Part shown: positions 19,465 to 28,084 of the stretch, piece after piece
How positions within the stretch are numbered: position 1 is the first letter of the stretch
Layout of the letters: each line of letters opens with the position of its first letter
Source: Zoogloea sp.
GTDB taxonomy: Bacteria > Pseudomonadota > Gammaproteobacteria > Burkholderiales > Rhodocyclaceae
NCBI GenBank assembly: GCA_016720685.1
Contig: JADKKC010000016.1
Span: 1 to 64,000 of the forward strand
Length of the DNA: 64,000 nucleotides
Direction: 5' to 3'
Notes under the pieces: generated by a model
What the model was told of the DNA's origin: nothing
What the model saw: only the letters and a program-made list of their open reading frames with translations
Database searches by the model: none
Translations under genes and position numbers: made by a program

Positions 19465-20021
19465 GGGGTGGTCTGCCATTTGATCGAGCAGCCGATGCCG
19501 GCCGTTTGCTCATGGGGGCCGTGGCCGGTTTGGGCGATGCGCCGCATGGCTTCGAAAAGCTCGCGGCGGGCGTTGTCGGGGGCGGGCTGCTTGCCCGATG
19601 CGTCGAGGCGGCCGCGGTACTGGAGACCGAGCCCGGCGTCGAAGCCGAAGAAGTCGGGTGTGCACACGGCGCCGTAGCCCCTGGCGACGGACTGGCTTGC
19701 GTCGAGAAGATAAGGGAAGGGAAAGTTCATTTCGGCGGCGATGTGCCGCATGTTGTCCCAGGAGTCTTCGGGGTAGCCGGCCGGATCATTGGACATGATC
19801 GCCACGCTGCCGATGCCCAGCCCGGCAAGTTCGCGGCAGTCGCGCAAAATGCGGGGCAGCACGGCTTTGACATAGGGGCAATGGTTGCAGATGAACATGA
19901 CCAGCAGGCCTTTCGGGCCGCGGCAGCTGGCGCGCGAGTGCGTGTTGCCGTCGACGCCGGGGAGCACGAAGTCCGGCGCGGACCAGCCAAAGTCACACAG
20001 GGGCGTGGTGAGACTGACCAT
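19461..20021 (-). CDS. Thioredoxin-fold redoxin (AhpC/TSA-like)
   Basis: A 186-residue cytosolic protein of the thioredoxin superfamily. The segment FICNHCPYVKAVLPR (residues about 44-58) places a single Cys and Pro where thioredoxins have CxxC, a feature of the thioredoxin-like proteins with an NHCPYVK motif. The preceding APDFVLPGVDG resembles the AhpC/TSA opening. Without a second active-site Cys (the other Cys residues, in CRELAG and VCTPDFFG, lie elsewhere), the mechanism is probably one-Cys or uses a distant resolving Cys. Start 20021 (MVSLTTPLCDFG) follows homologs. It overlaps the phosphatase gene by four bases. Confidence 0.8.
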   Translation of the reverse strand: MVSLTTPLCDFGWSAPDFVLPGVDGNTHSRASCRGPKGLLVMFICNHCPYVKAVLPRILRDCRELAGLGIGSVAIMSNDPAGYPEDSWDNMRHIAAEMNFPFPYLLDASQSVARGYGAVCTPDFFGFDAGLGLQYRGRLDASGKQPAPDNARRELFEAMRRIAQTGHGPHEQTAGIGCSIKWQTTP

Positions 20022-20068
20022 GATCTTCGTTTGTTTCAATCCCGTTGAGGCTCGCGGATAATAGCACG

Positions 20069-20810
20069 ATGAATCCGCGCTTCTTCTGCCCTGACGGCCT
20101 CCTTCCCGCATCCGACATGCCCCTGCCTGCCGCCGTCGCCCACCATGCCGAGCGCGTGCTGCGCCTGGCCGTGGGCGACCCGGTGACGCTCTTCGACGGT
20201 CAGGGCGGCGAGTGTGCTGCGAGCATCCTGGCGTTTGGCAGAGAAGCCTCTCGCCCGGCTGGGTCCGCGGCTGGCCATCGAGCGCGAATCGCCGCTGCAG
20301 ATCACCCTCGTTCAGGCGCTGGCCAGTGGCGACAAGATGGACTGGATCGTGCAAAAGGCGGTCGAGCTCGGCGTTGCCGCGGTGCAGCCGGTGGCGGCCG
20401 AGCGGTCGGTGCTCAAGCTTGCGGGCGAACGCGCCGACAAGCGCGTTGCCCATTGGCAGCAGGTTGCCGTGGCGGCTTGCGAGCAGTCGGGCCGCAATCG
20501 GGTGCCGGTGGTGGGCGAGATCCTGCCCTTGGCCAAATACCTGGCCCGGCCGTTTGATGGCACGCGCCTGATCCTTGCGCCGGGTGCCGACGGGGCGCTG
20601 GCCCGCAAGGCCAGGCCAGGCCGGCCGGTGGCGATCCTGATCGGGCCCGAAGGGGGCTGGTCGCCGGCCGAGCTTGATCTTGCGGCCCGCGCCGGCTGTG
20701 CGCCGCTGGCCCTCGGGCCGCGGGTGCTGCGTACCGAAACCGCCGGCCTCGCGGCGCTGGCGGCGATGCAAACCATGTGGGGTGATTTTCCGGGAGAGGC
20801 AGATGTTTGA
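20069..20810 (+). pseudogene. rsmE: 16S rRNA (uracil-1498-N3)-methyltransferase, one frameshift
   Basis: The frame from ATG 20069 gives MNPRFFCPDG...VTLFDGQGGECAASILA, the N-terminal PUA-like domain of RsmE. At about 20233-20240 the homology jumps to the next frame and continues (LAEKPLARLGPRLAIERESP) to the stop at 20810. That part includes QKAVELGV, RSVLKL, the SPOUT-knot motif LIGPEGGWSPAEL and LGPRVLRTETA. Joined, it has the normal length of about 245 residues. RsmE methylates U1498 of 16S rRNA with S-adenosylmethionine. Only one shift separates it from an intact gene, so an error in the read or a very young mutation is likely. It overlaps the next gene by eight bases. Confidence 0.85.
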
Positions 20811-22290
20811 ATCGGCGGAGCTGGGCCATCGCTTGTCGAAAGAAGACTACGCAGCGATCGAGCCCACGTTGCGCACCGAGCTGCTCGAAGCGCAGTTCGA
20901 TCTGCTGGAAAACAAGGATTTCTCGGTGGTGATCCTCATCAACGGGATCGACGGTGCAGGCCGGGGCGAAACGGTGAATCTGCTCAACGAGTGGATGGAC
21001 CCGCGCCACATCGAGGTGCATGCCTTCGACCAGCCCACCGACGAGGAACGGGAGCAGCCCTTCCTGTGGCGCTTTTGGCGCGCGCTGCCGCCGCGGGGCA
21101 AGATCGGCATTCTTTTTGGCAACTGGTATTCCGAGCCCATCGGCGACCGTGCCTTCGGGCGCATCAAGAAGGCGCATCTCGACCAGCGCCTGTCCGAACT
21201 CAACCGCTTCGAGGCGATGCTGAGTGCCGAGGGCGTGATGCTGGTGAAGTTCTGGTTCCATTTGTCGCGTCCGGCCCAAAAGAAACGTCTCAAGGCCCTC
21301 GAAGCCAACCCGGACACCCGCTGGCGGGTGGGCGAGGCCGACTGGCAGTTCTACGAGGAATACGACCGCTACCGGGAGGTGGCCGAGCATGTGCTTCGCC
21401 GCACCAGTACCGGCATCGCGCCGTGGGTGATCGTCGACGGCACCGACCCCCAATACCGTGCCGTGCATGTGGGGCGCACCTTGCTGGAGCGCCTGCAGCG
21501 CCGCATCGAGTTTGTGCGCAAGGGTTTTCGGCCGCGCCAGACGGCTGCGCCGCTGGTGGTGGCGCCGGACGAGCGCAACCTGCTCAACGCGCTGGTGCTC
21601 AACCAGCCGATGGACAAGAAGGAATACGACAAGCAGCTCGAAAAGCTCCAGGGCCGGCTGGCGCTGGCGCTGCGCAGCGATGCCTTTGCCAGGCGCAGCC
21701 TGGTGATGGTTTTCGAGGGCATGGACGCCGCCGGGAAGGGCGGAGCGATCCGCCGCATCACCGAGGCCCTCGACACGCGCAAGTATCGTGTCGTGCCGAT
21801 TGCGGCGCCCAGCGACGAGGAGCAGGCCAGGCCCTACCTGTGGCGTTTCTGGCGACGCCTGCCGCGGCGCGGCAAGGTGACGATCTTTGATCGCTCCTGG
21901 TACGGCCGGGTGCTGGTCGAGCGGGTCGAGGGCTTTTGTTCCGAGGCCGACTGGATGCGCGCCTACACCGAGATCAACGATTTCGAGGACCAGCTGGTGT
22001 CGGCCGGGGCGATTGTCGTGAAGTTGTGGCTGTCCGTCAGCGACGACGAGCAGCTGCTGCGCTTCAAGGCGCGGGAGACGGAATCCTTCAAGCGCTACAA
22101 GATCACCCCCGACGACTGGCGCAACCGCGAAAAATGGCCGCTCTACGAGCCGGCGGTATGCGACATGATTGATCGGACGAGCACCGAAAACGCATCCTGG
22201 ACGCTGGTCGAGGCCGACAATAAATATTATGCCCGGGTAAAGATTCTGCGCATCCTGGTCGATAAGATCGACGCAGCCCTGAAGGCATGA
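20803..22290 (+). CDS. pap: Polyphosphate:AMP phosphotransferase (tandem PPK2, class II)
   Basis: A 495-residue protein made of two fused PPK2 domains (about 10-240 and 260-495), the layout of class II PPK2 enzymes that make ADP from AMP and polyphosphate. The C-terminal domain has an intact P-loop (FEGMDAAGKGGA), the Walker B/lid region (FDRSWYGRVLVERVEGF) and KITPDDWRNREKW. The N-terminal domain has a changed P-loop (INGIDGAGRGET, Lys replaced by Arg) and lacks the DRSWY motif (FGNWYSEP instead), as expected for the inactive half. ATG 20803 has GGGAGAGG before it and overlaps rsmE. It suggests polyphosphate storage and use in this organism. Confidence 0.92.
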   Translation: MFESAELGHRLSKEDYAAIEPTLRTELLEAQFDLLENKDFSVVILINGIDGAGRGETVNLLNEWMDPRHIEVHAFDQPTDEEREQPFLWRFWRALPPRGKIGILFGNWYSEPIGDRAFGRIKKAHLDQRLSELNRFEAMLSAEGVMLVKFWFHLSRPAQKKRLKALEANPDTRWRVGEADWQFYEEYDRYREVAEHVLRRTSTGIAPWVIVDGTDPQYRAVHVGRTLLERLQRRIEFVRKGFRPRQTAAPLVVAPDERNLLNALVLNQPMDKKEYDKQLEKLQGRLALALRSDAFARRSLVMVFEGMDAAGKGGAIRRITEALDTRKYRVVPIAAPSDEEQARPYLWRFWRRLPRRGKVTIFDRSWYGRVLVERVEGFCSEADWMRAYTEINDFEDQLVSAGAIVVKLWLSVSDDEQLLRFKARETESFKRYKITPDDWRNREKWPLYEPAVCDMIDRTSTENASWTLVEADNKYYARVKILRILVDKIDAALKA

Positions 22291-22345
22291 AGCGGGCAGG
22301 CCGCAGCAGGCCTGAATACTTCCCCTCGTTATAGCGAAAATTCCA

Positions 22346-23698
22346 TTGAATTCATCTGAAAACACGCCCGTGCCCCTGTCGGCAAACGAGCTTTCCCAGC
22401 GTTTCGTTGCCTGGGTGCGGGCTGCCGCACCCTACATCCACGCCTTTCGAGGCAAGACTTTCGTGCTCGGTTTCGGGGGCGAGGTTGCCATTGGCCAGCT
22501 GGGCCAGAAACTGGCCTACGACTGCAACCTGCTGGCCGCGCTCGGCGTGCGCCTGGTGCTGGTGCATGGCGCACGGCCCCAGATCGATGCCGAAATGGCC
22601 CGGCGGGGCTTGGTGCCGCGCTTTCACAAAGGCCTGCGCGTGACCGATGCGGAGGCCCTTGAATGCGTCAAGGCGGCGATGGCGGTGACCCGCATCGAGG
22701 TCGAAGCCCAGCTCTCCCAGGGGCTGCCGAACACACCGATGGCGGGCAGTTTCATGCGCGTGACCGGTGGCAACTTCATTACCGCCAAGCCGGTGGGGGT
22801 GGATGAAGGCGTCGACTATGGCTTCACCGGCGCGGTGCGCAAGGTGATCGCCGAGGAAATCGCGGCCGATCTCGACCAGCAAAACGTGGTGCTGATGTCG
22901 CCGCTGGGAGTTTCGCCGGCGGGCGAGATCTTCAACATGAGCATGGAGACGGTGGCCGAGGCGGTGGCGATCGGGTTGAAGGCCGAGAAGCTCATCTACC
23001 TGTGCGACGCGCCTGGCCTGCTCGACACCAAAGGCGGGCTGATCGAGGCGATCACCGCCGACGACGCCGAGGCCATGCTCAAGGCGGGCGAAGGCATGAC
23101 CGAAGACCTCGACCTTTACCTGCCCTGCGCAATCCGCGCGGTGCGCAAGGGCGTTGGCCGTGCCCACCTGATCGACCGGGACAAGGACGGCGGCCTGCTG
23201 CTTGAATTCTTTACGCCGCAGGGCGTCGGTACGGTGATTACCCGTGATCCGCTGTTCCGCCTCCGCGAGGCGACCGTCGAGGATGTGGGGGCCTTGTCGA
23301 GCGTGATCGCGCCGATGGAGGCCGATGGCACGCTGGTACGGCGCAGTCGCGAGCGCCTCGAGGAGGAGGTCGAGCGCTTTACCGTCGTCGACTACGACGG
23401 CGTGCTGGTAGGCTGCGCGGCCCTTTACCCGTTTATCGACGAGCGCGCCGCCGAGATGGCCTGCGTGGCCGTGGTGCCGGAGCACCGCCGCGCCGGTCTG
23501 GGTGAAATGCTGTTGCGGCGCATGGAAGAGCGCGCCCAGGCGATCGGCGTCGAGCGCCTGTTCGTGCTCACCACGCGTACGTCCGACTGGTTTCGCGAGC
23601 GCGGCTTCCGTCAGGCTCCGCCCGAAGATCTGCCGCGTCAGAAGCGGGAGATGTACGACGTCAGCCGTCGCTCCAAGGTCTTCATGAAAACCCTGTGA
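22346..23698 (+). CDS. argA: Amino-acid N-acetyltransferase (N-acetylglutamate synthase)
   Basis: A 450-residue, two-domain enzyme. The amino-acid-kinase domain (about 20-290) shows FVLGFGGEVA, LVLVHGARPQID, GRVT-type residues and the long MSPLGVSPAGEIFNMS segment. The GNAT domain (about 300-450) has VAVVPEHRRAGLGEMLL, the acetyl-CoA loop. It acetylates glutamate with acetyl-CoA, the first step of arginine synthesis, and is normally feedback-inhibited by arginine. The start assigned is TTG 22346; a GTG at 22370 in the same frame is an alternative, and neither has a strong ribosome-binding site. It is followed ten bases later by a GGDEF gene, probably co-transcribed. Confidence 0.93.
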   Translation: MNSSENTPVPLSANELSQRFVAWVRAAAPYIHAFRGKTFVLGFGGEVAIGQLGQKLAYDCNLLAALGVRLVLVHGARPQIDAEMARRGLVPRFHKGLRVTDAEALECVKAAMAVTRIEVEAQLSQGLPNTPMAGSFMRVTGGNFITAKPVGVDEGVDYGFTGAVRKVIAEEIAADLDQQNVVLMSPLGVSPAGEIFNMSMETVAEAVAIGLKAEKLIYLCDAPGLLDTKGGLIEAITADDAEAMLKAGEGMTEDLDLYLPCAIRAVRKGVGRAHLIDRDKDGGLLLEFFTPQGVGTVITRDPLFRLREATVEDVGALSSVIAPMEADGTLVRRSRERLEEEVERFTVVDYDGVLVGCAALYPFIDERAAEMACVAVVPEHRRAGLGEMLLRRMEERAQAIGVERLFVLTTRTSDWFRERGFRQAPPEDLPRQKREMYDVSRRSKVFMKTL

Positions 23699-23708
23699 AA
23701 GTGACCGT

Positions 23709-25352
23709 TTGATCGCCCGATTCGTTGGACACGTCTTCCCGCCGCGCGCGCCGCGGCGTGTCCTGGCGCTGCCTGCGCTCTTGCTGTCGGCCGGGCCGGC
23801 ACTGGCCGCCTGGCCTGAAAGCCTCGACACGTCCGTTGTGACGCTGGGTGCCAGCGCCCTGGCAATTATCGGGCTGGCGGGTGGCGGCTACGTGCTCCGG
23901 CTCCGCCAGCGCCTGACGGCCCTGCAGGTCCGTCTGGGCACCGCCGGAACAGCAGAGGCACGGGTCGGGGGGAGGATGCCTTCCGAAAGGACGCGAGACT
24001 GGCATTTCCGGGTGGCGGCCGAGGCGGGCCATTGCCTGGACGGCTGGGTTGACCTGGACGGGCGGTTGTACTGGGTCAATCAGGCGATTGAGCGCTACAC
24101 CGGGCAGCCGGTCGACGTGGTGCTGGCAGGCGATTTCGTCGATCTCGTCGTCTATGAACGCGACCGCGCCTATTGTCGCGACCAGATTCGCCAGGCGCTC
24201 GCCAGCGGGGTGGCCGCCGAATTCGAATTGCGGCTGGTCAATGGGCGCGGCAGCGTGCAGTGGATGGCCTGCTACTGGCAGCCTGTCTGCGGCGACGACG
24301 GCACTCTGCTGGGTTTGCGGGCGACAATGAGCGACATCCAGGCGCGCAAGGAGGCCGAGTTCAAGCTGCTCGAATCGGTCGCCGCCCTGCGCCGTGCCCA
24401 GGCGCTCTCCGAGCATTACCTGCGGCGCAGCAACGAGGAGCGTTCGCGCCTGTCGGCGCTGCTTGACGTGGTGCGGATGGGCATCCTGTTCATGGATACC
24501 GACCGCCGCGTGGTCTATTGCAACCGGACCTTCTGTGAGATCTGGGGCCTGCCGGATGCCGAGCGTTTTGTCGGCATGCGCGACGTGGCGCTCCAGAAGC
24601 ATGCCCTTGCGCTCATCGAGGACGGCGCGGGTTATCAGCAGCACGTTTCCCAGGTCTTGCTGTGCCGGGAGCCGAGCGAGCCCTTTGAAATCCATTTCAG
24701 TGACGGGCGGATCGTCACCGATTTTTCGCGCATCGTGCCCGGGCCGGACGGAGCCCGGGCGATTGGACGGATCTGGGTCTTCGAGGACATCACCGAGCAG
24801 CGCCGGGTGGCCAATCAGCTCTTGCACCTGGCCGAACGCGATCCGCTCACCAACCTGTTCAACCGCCGCCGCTTCCACGAGGAGCTCGAACGCATGCTGG
24901 CCGACGGGCGGCGCCACGGGGAGGAGGTGGGCCTGCTCGCCATCGACCTGGACGAGTTCAAGCCGGTCAACGACAGCTATGGTCACCAGGCCGGCGATGA
25001 AGTCCTGGTCGGCCTGGCCGGTGCGGTGGCTTCGGTGGTGCGGCGCAACGAAATGTTCTTTCGCATGGGGGGCGACGAGTTCGCGATCCTCGTGTCGGCG
25101 GCTGACCCCCAGGGGCTGGCCGAACTGGCCCGGCGGGTGTGCGCCTGCATTGCAGGCTTGAACTTTTCCTTCGGCCGGGGGCAGGGGACGGCGACGGTCA
25201 CGGCGAGCATTGGCATCGCCCTGAGCACCCGCCACGGGGAGGACGGCGAGCGCCTGATCGGTGCGGCCGACCGCGGGATGTACCGGGCCAAGGCGCTGGG
25301 CGGCAATTGCTGGGAATTTGCCCAGGATGCGGTGGGCCCGCCGCTTGATTGA
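23709..25352 (+). CDS. Diguanylate cyclase with two PAS domains
   Basis: A 547-residue signalling protein, TTG start. A signal-peptide-like region (residues 1-34) and one membrane helix (about 42-63) anchor it. PAS domains span about 105-215 and 245-365 (VVYCNRTFCEIWGL), linked by a coiled segment. The GGDEF domain (about 370-535) has an intact GGDEF motif at 454-458, so it should synthesise cyclic di-GMP. The I-site position reads RRNE rather than RxxD, so product inhibition may be weak. It follows argA closely (10 bases). The PAS ligand is unknown. Confidence 0.87.
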   Translation: MIARFVGHVFPPRAPRRVLALPALLLSAGPALAAWPESLDTSVVTLGASALAIIGLAGGGYVLRLRQRLTALQVRLGTAGTAEARVGGRMPSERTRDWHFRVAAEAGHCLDGWVDLDGRLYWVNQAIERYTGQPVDVVLAGDFVDLVVYERDRAYCRDQIRQALASGVAAEFELRLVNGRGSVQWMACYWQPVCGDDGTLLGLRATMSDIQARKEAEFKLLESVAALRRAQALSEHYLRRSNEERSRLSALLDVVRMGILFMDTDRRVVYCNRTFCEIWGLPDAERFVGMRDVALQKHALALIEDGAGYQQHVSQVLLCREPSEPFEIHFSDGRIVTDFSRIVPGPDGARAIGRIWVFEDITEQRRVANQLLHLAERDPLTNLFNRRRFHEELERMLADGRRHGEEVGLLAIDLDEFKPVNDSYGHQAGDEVLVGLAGAVASVVRRNEMFFRMGGDEFAILVSAADPQGLAELARRVCACIAGLNFSFGRGQGTATVTASIGIALSTRHGEDGERLIGAADRGMYRAKALGGNCWEFAQDAVGPPLD

Positions 25353-25413
25353 GCCGGGCGCCCAGGCGGGGTTGTCGCGGCTTGTCCAGCGGGCTGGAGT
25401 TCGCGTGCGATCC

Positions 25414-25442
25414 CTGAAATGATGGGCAATAGCCCCTATAAT
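25414..25442 (+). promoter_or_regulatory. Candidate sigma-70 promoter of yggX
   Basis: A perfect TATAAT at 25437-25442 lies 17 bases after CTGAAA (25414-25419, 4 of 6 match to TTGACA). The expected start of transcription is near 25449, about 54 bases before the yggX start codon. Confidence 0.6.
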
Positions 25443-25502
25443 CTCGCCACATTGCCGGCGGCTGTCCGATTGCCCCGGCAAACCCAACTCATGAGGTGAT
25501 AC

Positions 25503-25775
25503 ATGGCACGGATGGTTAATTGTGTGAAGCTCGGTCGCGAGGCCGAAGGTCTCGATCTGCCGCCGATTCCCGGCGAGCTCGGCAAGAGGGTCTTCGAAAA
25601 TGTTTCCAAGGAAGGCTGGCAGCAGTGGGTCAAGCACCAGACCATGCTGATCAACGAAAACCGTCTCAACCTGATGGACATCCGCGCCCGCAAGTACCTG
25701 GCTGAGCAGATGGAGCGCTACTTCTTTGGTGGCGGTGCGGATCAGGTCAACGGCTACGTTCCGCCCAGCAACTGA
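25503..25775 (+). CDS. yggX: Probable Fe(2+)-trafficking protein
   Basis: A 90-residue cytosolic protein of the YggX family, full length. It opens with the family sequence [17 protein letters not shown], containing the single conserved Cys7, and continues with [30 protein letters not shown] and [11 protein letters not shown]. YggX proteins protect iron-sulfur clusters from oxidation and help iron supply. A GAGGTGAT ribosome-binding site lies eight bases before ATG. It is a single-gene unit with its own promoter and a strong terminator. Confidence 0.96.
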   Translation: MARMVNCVKLGREAEGLDLPPIPGELGKRVFENVSKEGWQQWVKHQTMLINENRLNLMDIRARKYLAEQMERYFFGGGADQVNGYVPPSN

Positions 25776-25781
25776 TCGACA

Positions 25782-25850
25782 GGGGCGAAGTATTTCGCCC
25801 CCGCAGCGTTCACCTGGAAACGGCCCCGGATTTCGGGGCCGTTTCTTTTT
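25782..25850 (+). terminator. Two hairpins ending yggX transcription
   Basis: A first hairpin pairs GGGGCGAA (25782-25789) with TTCGCCCC (25794-25801). A second, stronger one pairs AAACGGCCCCG (25818-25828) with CGGGGCCGTTT (25834-25844) and is followed by CTTTTT. The second overlaps the last codons of the convergent FlhB-like gene. Confidence 0.88.
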
Positions 25851-26130
25851 GGCTGCCGGCTTCGATGCTGTAGAGCCAGGCCAGGAGTTCGGCGACGACC
25901 ACGTAGAGTTCCGGTGGAATACGCGCGTCCAGGTCGACCTGCATCAGGAGTGCGACCAGCTCGGGCGATTCGTGGACGTAGACGCCGGCCTCCTTGGCAC
26001 GGGAGATGATTTCGGTGGCGATCAGGCCGCGCCCCTTGGCGACGACGGTTGGTGCCGACTGGCCGGCGTTGTAGGCCAGTGCGACGGCTTCGGCGCGCTG
26101 CTCGCCGGCGGGGTGCTCGGGGCGGTTCAT
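25810..26130 (-). CDS. FlhB C-terminal-domain homolog
   Basis: A 106-residue protein that corresponds to the cytoplasmic C-terminal domain of FlhB/YscU without the membrane part. It contains AVALAYNAGQSAPTVVAKGRGLIA (the domain start), IISRAKEAGVYVHESPELVALLMQVDLDARIPPELYVVVAELLAWLY. The autocleavage motif NPTH of full FlhB is absent; the equivalent position reads QSAPTVVAKG. Such stand-alone FlhB-like proteins occur in flagellar clusters and can partly replace the FlhB tail in switching export specificity. Its start overlaps the fliK stop as ATGA, matching a joint role with FliK in hook-length control. Confidence 0.85.
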   Translation of the reverse strand: MNRPEHPAGEQRAEAVALAYNAGQSAPTVVAKGRGLIATEIISRAKEAGVYVHESPELVALLMQVDLDARIPPELYVVVAELLAWLYSIEAGSQKETAPKSGAVSR

Positions 26131-27209
26131 GGTGCGCTCCGGCGTTCGGCGACGAGGCCGGTCAGTGGAACATTGGCCGCATCGAGGGCGTCGGCCAGGC
26201 GACCCTGGGCGCCATCGAGGGTGTCGCGTGTGGCTTCGCTGTCGGCGATCAGCCGCACTGCCACGCCGGCCGGGGTGAGGTGAAGTTGCGCCTCGACGCC
26301 GCCGAGGCTGGGCAGGGTCAGGCGCAGGGTGGTGTTCCAGCGGGGGTCGGGCTCGCCGTCGTCATTTCGCCGCTCTTGATCCGGCTCCTCGATCTCCCAT
26401 TCCATGTTTTGCCCAGGCCACACTTGCCCCTGCCAGACGATGTGCTGGGTGGCGATGGCGTCGAGTTGCTGATGCACCAGGGGCAGCAGGCGCTCGGGCA
26501 TCGGTGCTGCCTGCTCGGCCTGGGGGCGAGTGGGGGCGCCGGACGGGCTTTCTGCGGTTTCGGTGCTGCCGGGCGCAAGGTAGGGTGTGGTTTCCGTTAC
26601 GGCGGCACGGGCGGCGGCGGAGATCGCGGCCTTGCCCTGGGGTTCCAGCTGCAGGGTGGCGGTGTCGATCTGTCCGGCGAGCCAGCGGGCCTGGTGGGAT
26701 TCATAGAACAGGCCGCTTTGCTGCACGGCGCCGGCGAGGTTCGCGGCCAGGGTTGACGCCGCGCCGGCGCCTTGCGGTGCAGCGGGGAGCAGCGCCGCAC
26801 CGCCGTTGAGGCGCGGCGTTTCGGGCGCCGGCTGGCCGGTGAGCAGAAAACCGATCAGCTTGCCGGCCTGGCTCAGGGCTGGCCGGCTGGCGGCTTCGTT
26901 CGCAGGTGGCGCGAGGGTCGCAAAAACAGCCTTCGGCGTGACGTGGCTGACGACGAGTTCGAGCGTGTCGCCGGCTTTGACGGACTGGGGAAGTGCGAGG
27001 GTGACTTCGCGGCCTTCCACTTGTGCCAGGAAGGTCTTGTCCGGGCGGGCGGTTTGCAGGCTGGCGACAATGCGCTGGCCCACCGAGAAATCGGGGAGCT
27101 GCCCTGAGATGCCCTTTACACGGGCGAGGGGTGCGACGTTGGGCTCACCGGAGAAAAAGCTTGCTTCGGTGAGCATCCGCAGGCGGGAGGCGAGGTCGCC
27201 GGGAATCAT
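26127..27209 (-). CDS. fliK: Flagellar hook-length control protein FliK
   Basis: A 360-residue protein. The C-terminal third (about 260-345) carries the FliK domain features: alternating hydrophobic strands TTLRLTLPSLGGVEAQLHLTPAGVAVRLIADSEATRDTL, ending in a helix with LADALDAANVPLTGLVAERR. The N-terminal two-thirds are Ala/Gln/Pro-rich and low in complexity, as expected for the molecular-ruler part. Position between fliT and the FlhB-like gene supports the call. It lacks a signal peptide because it is exported by the flagellar type III system. The gene is co-directional with fliS-fliT and probably shares their transcript. Confidence 0.8.
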   Translation of the reverse strand: MIPGDLASRLRMLTEASFFSGEPNVAPLARVKGISGQLPDFSVGQRIVASLQTARPDKTFLAQVEGREVTLALPQSVKAGDTLELVVSHVTPKAVFATLAPPANEAASRPALSQAGKLIGFLLTGQPAPETPRLNGGAALLPAAPQGAGAASTLAANLAGAVQQSGLFYESHQARWLAGQIDTATLQLEPQGKAAISAAARAAVTETTPYLAPGSTETAESPSGAPTRPQAEQAAPMPERLLPLVHQQLDAIATQHIVWQGQVWPGQNMEWEIEEPDQERRNDDGEPDPRWNTTLRLTLPSLGGVEAQLHLTPAGVAVRLIADSEATRDTLDGAQGRLADALDAANVPLTGLVAERRSAP

Positions 27210-27242
27210 GACGCGGCCTGATCAGCCCGCCCGCTGTGCGGG

Positions 27243-27599
27243 TCAGGTGCGGGAGCTGGTGTCGCTGTCGTCGTAGGCGCTGCGCAGCTTGCGTTCGCGT
27301 GCGCCGCCGGACAGCATCTGTCGGACGCTGTCCATCCACGGTTCGGTATGGACACGGACTTCCTTGTCGTCATTGAGGATGCGCCGGATCAGGGCGACCT
27401 TCTTGGCCCGTTCGTCTTCGGACATGCGCTTTGCCGCGCGGCCCTGGAAACCCAGGGCTTCTTCCGTGCCCATGCGGTCGCGCAGGGAGGCGACCTGATT
27501 CTCGAGGTGGGTGAGGCGATCCCAGTCGTTGGCGCGGGCGGCATCCACCATTTCGGTGGAGTAGTTGCTCATCTGTTCCAGGAGGGCGAGGGAACTCAT
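27243..27599 (-). CDS. fliT: Flagellar protein FliT (export chaperone)
   Basis: A 118-residue mostly helical protein with the FliT pattern: LLEQMSNYSTEMVDAARANDWDRLTHLENQVASLRDRM, then KKVALIRRILNDDKEVR and a C-terminal helix before a disordered tail. FliT binds the filament cap FliD and, in enterics, FlhDC. Here it sits directly after fliD-fliS (18 bases between fliS and fliT), the standard order. The DDKEVR segment is typical of the betaproteobacterial version. Confidence 0.85.
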   Translation of the reverse strand: MSSLALLEQMSNYSTEMVDAARANDWDRLTHLENQVASLRDRMGTEEALGFQGRAAKRMSEDERAKKVALIRRILNDDKEVRVHTEPWMDSVRQMLSGGARERKLRSAYDDSDTSSRT

Positions 27600-27617
27600 G
27601 AAATGTCTCCGGCAGTC

Positions 27618-28031
27618 TTAGCGGTTGGCCTGGTCGGTGTTGCCGATCGATTCCCAGGCGCCTTTCAGTTCAGTGAGCAGCTTGATGACTTCTTCCATCG
27701 CGGGCTGGCTGTTATGCAGGTTAGCGTAGAGCAGACGCTGAGTCATGTAGTCGTAAAGGGCGCCGAGGCGCTCCGCGAGATCACCGCCTGCTTCGTAGTC
27801 GAGACTGACCTTGAGGCCGTTCAGAATGATCTCGATGGCCTTGGAAATGGCTGAGCCCTTGGCGGGAATGTCCTTTTTTTCGAGGGCGATCACGGCCGTG
27901 CCGACCTGCAGCAGAGCCCCTTCGAAAAGCATCAGGATCAGTTTGTGGGGGTCGGCGGTGGATATTCCGGTTTCGACGCCGACTGCGCTATAGGCGGCGG
28001 CTCCTCTACGGGCGGCGAGGCCAAAAGACAT
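27618..28031 (-). CDS. fliS: Flagellar export chaperone FliS
   Basis: A 137-residue four-helix protein. GVETGISTADPHKLILMLFEGALLQVGTAVIALEKKDI matches the start of the FliS fold, and GLKVSLDYEAGGDLAERLGALYDYMTQRLLYANL is the most conserved block. FliS binds the C-terminus of flagellin in the cytoplasm and prevents early polymerisation before export. It follows fliD (53 bases) and precedes fliT. Confidence 0.94.
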   Translation of the reverse strand: MSFGLAARRGAAAYSAVGVETGISTADPHKLILMLFEGALLQVGTAVIALEKKDIPAKGSAISKAIEIILNGLKVSLDYEAGGDLAERLGALYDYMTQRLLYANLHNSQPAMEEVIKLLTELKGAWESIGNTDQANR

Positions 28032-28084
28032 CTGGTTGTTCTCCGGTCCGGCTTAGTTGTTGGCCATTATATTGTTGAGCATGT

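Noticed and set aside
18616..19677. 353-codon plus-strand open frame
   Set aside because: Antisense to the inositol-phosphatase-family gene and the redoxin gene, both of which have clear motifs.
20413..22365. 650-codon minus-strand open frame
   Set aside because: Antisense to rsmE/pap, where the plus strand has unmistakable PPK2 motifs.
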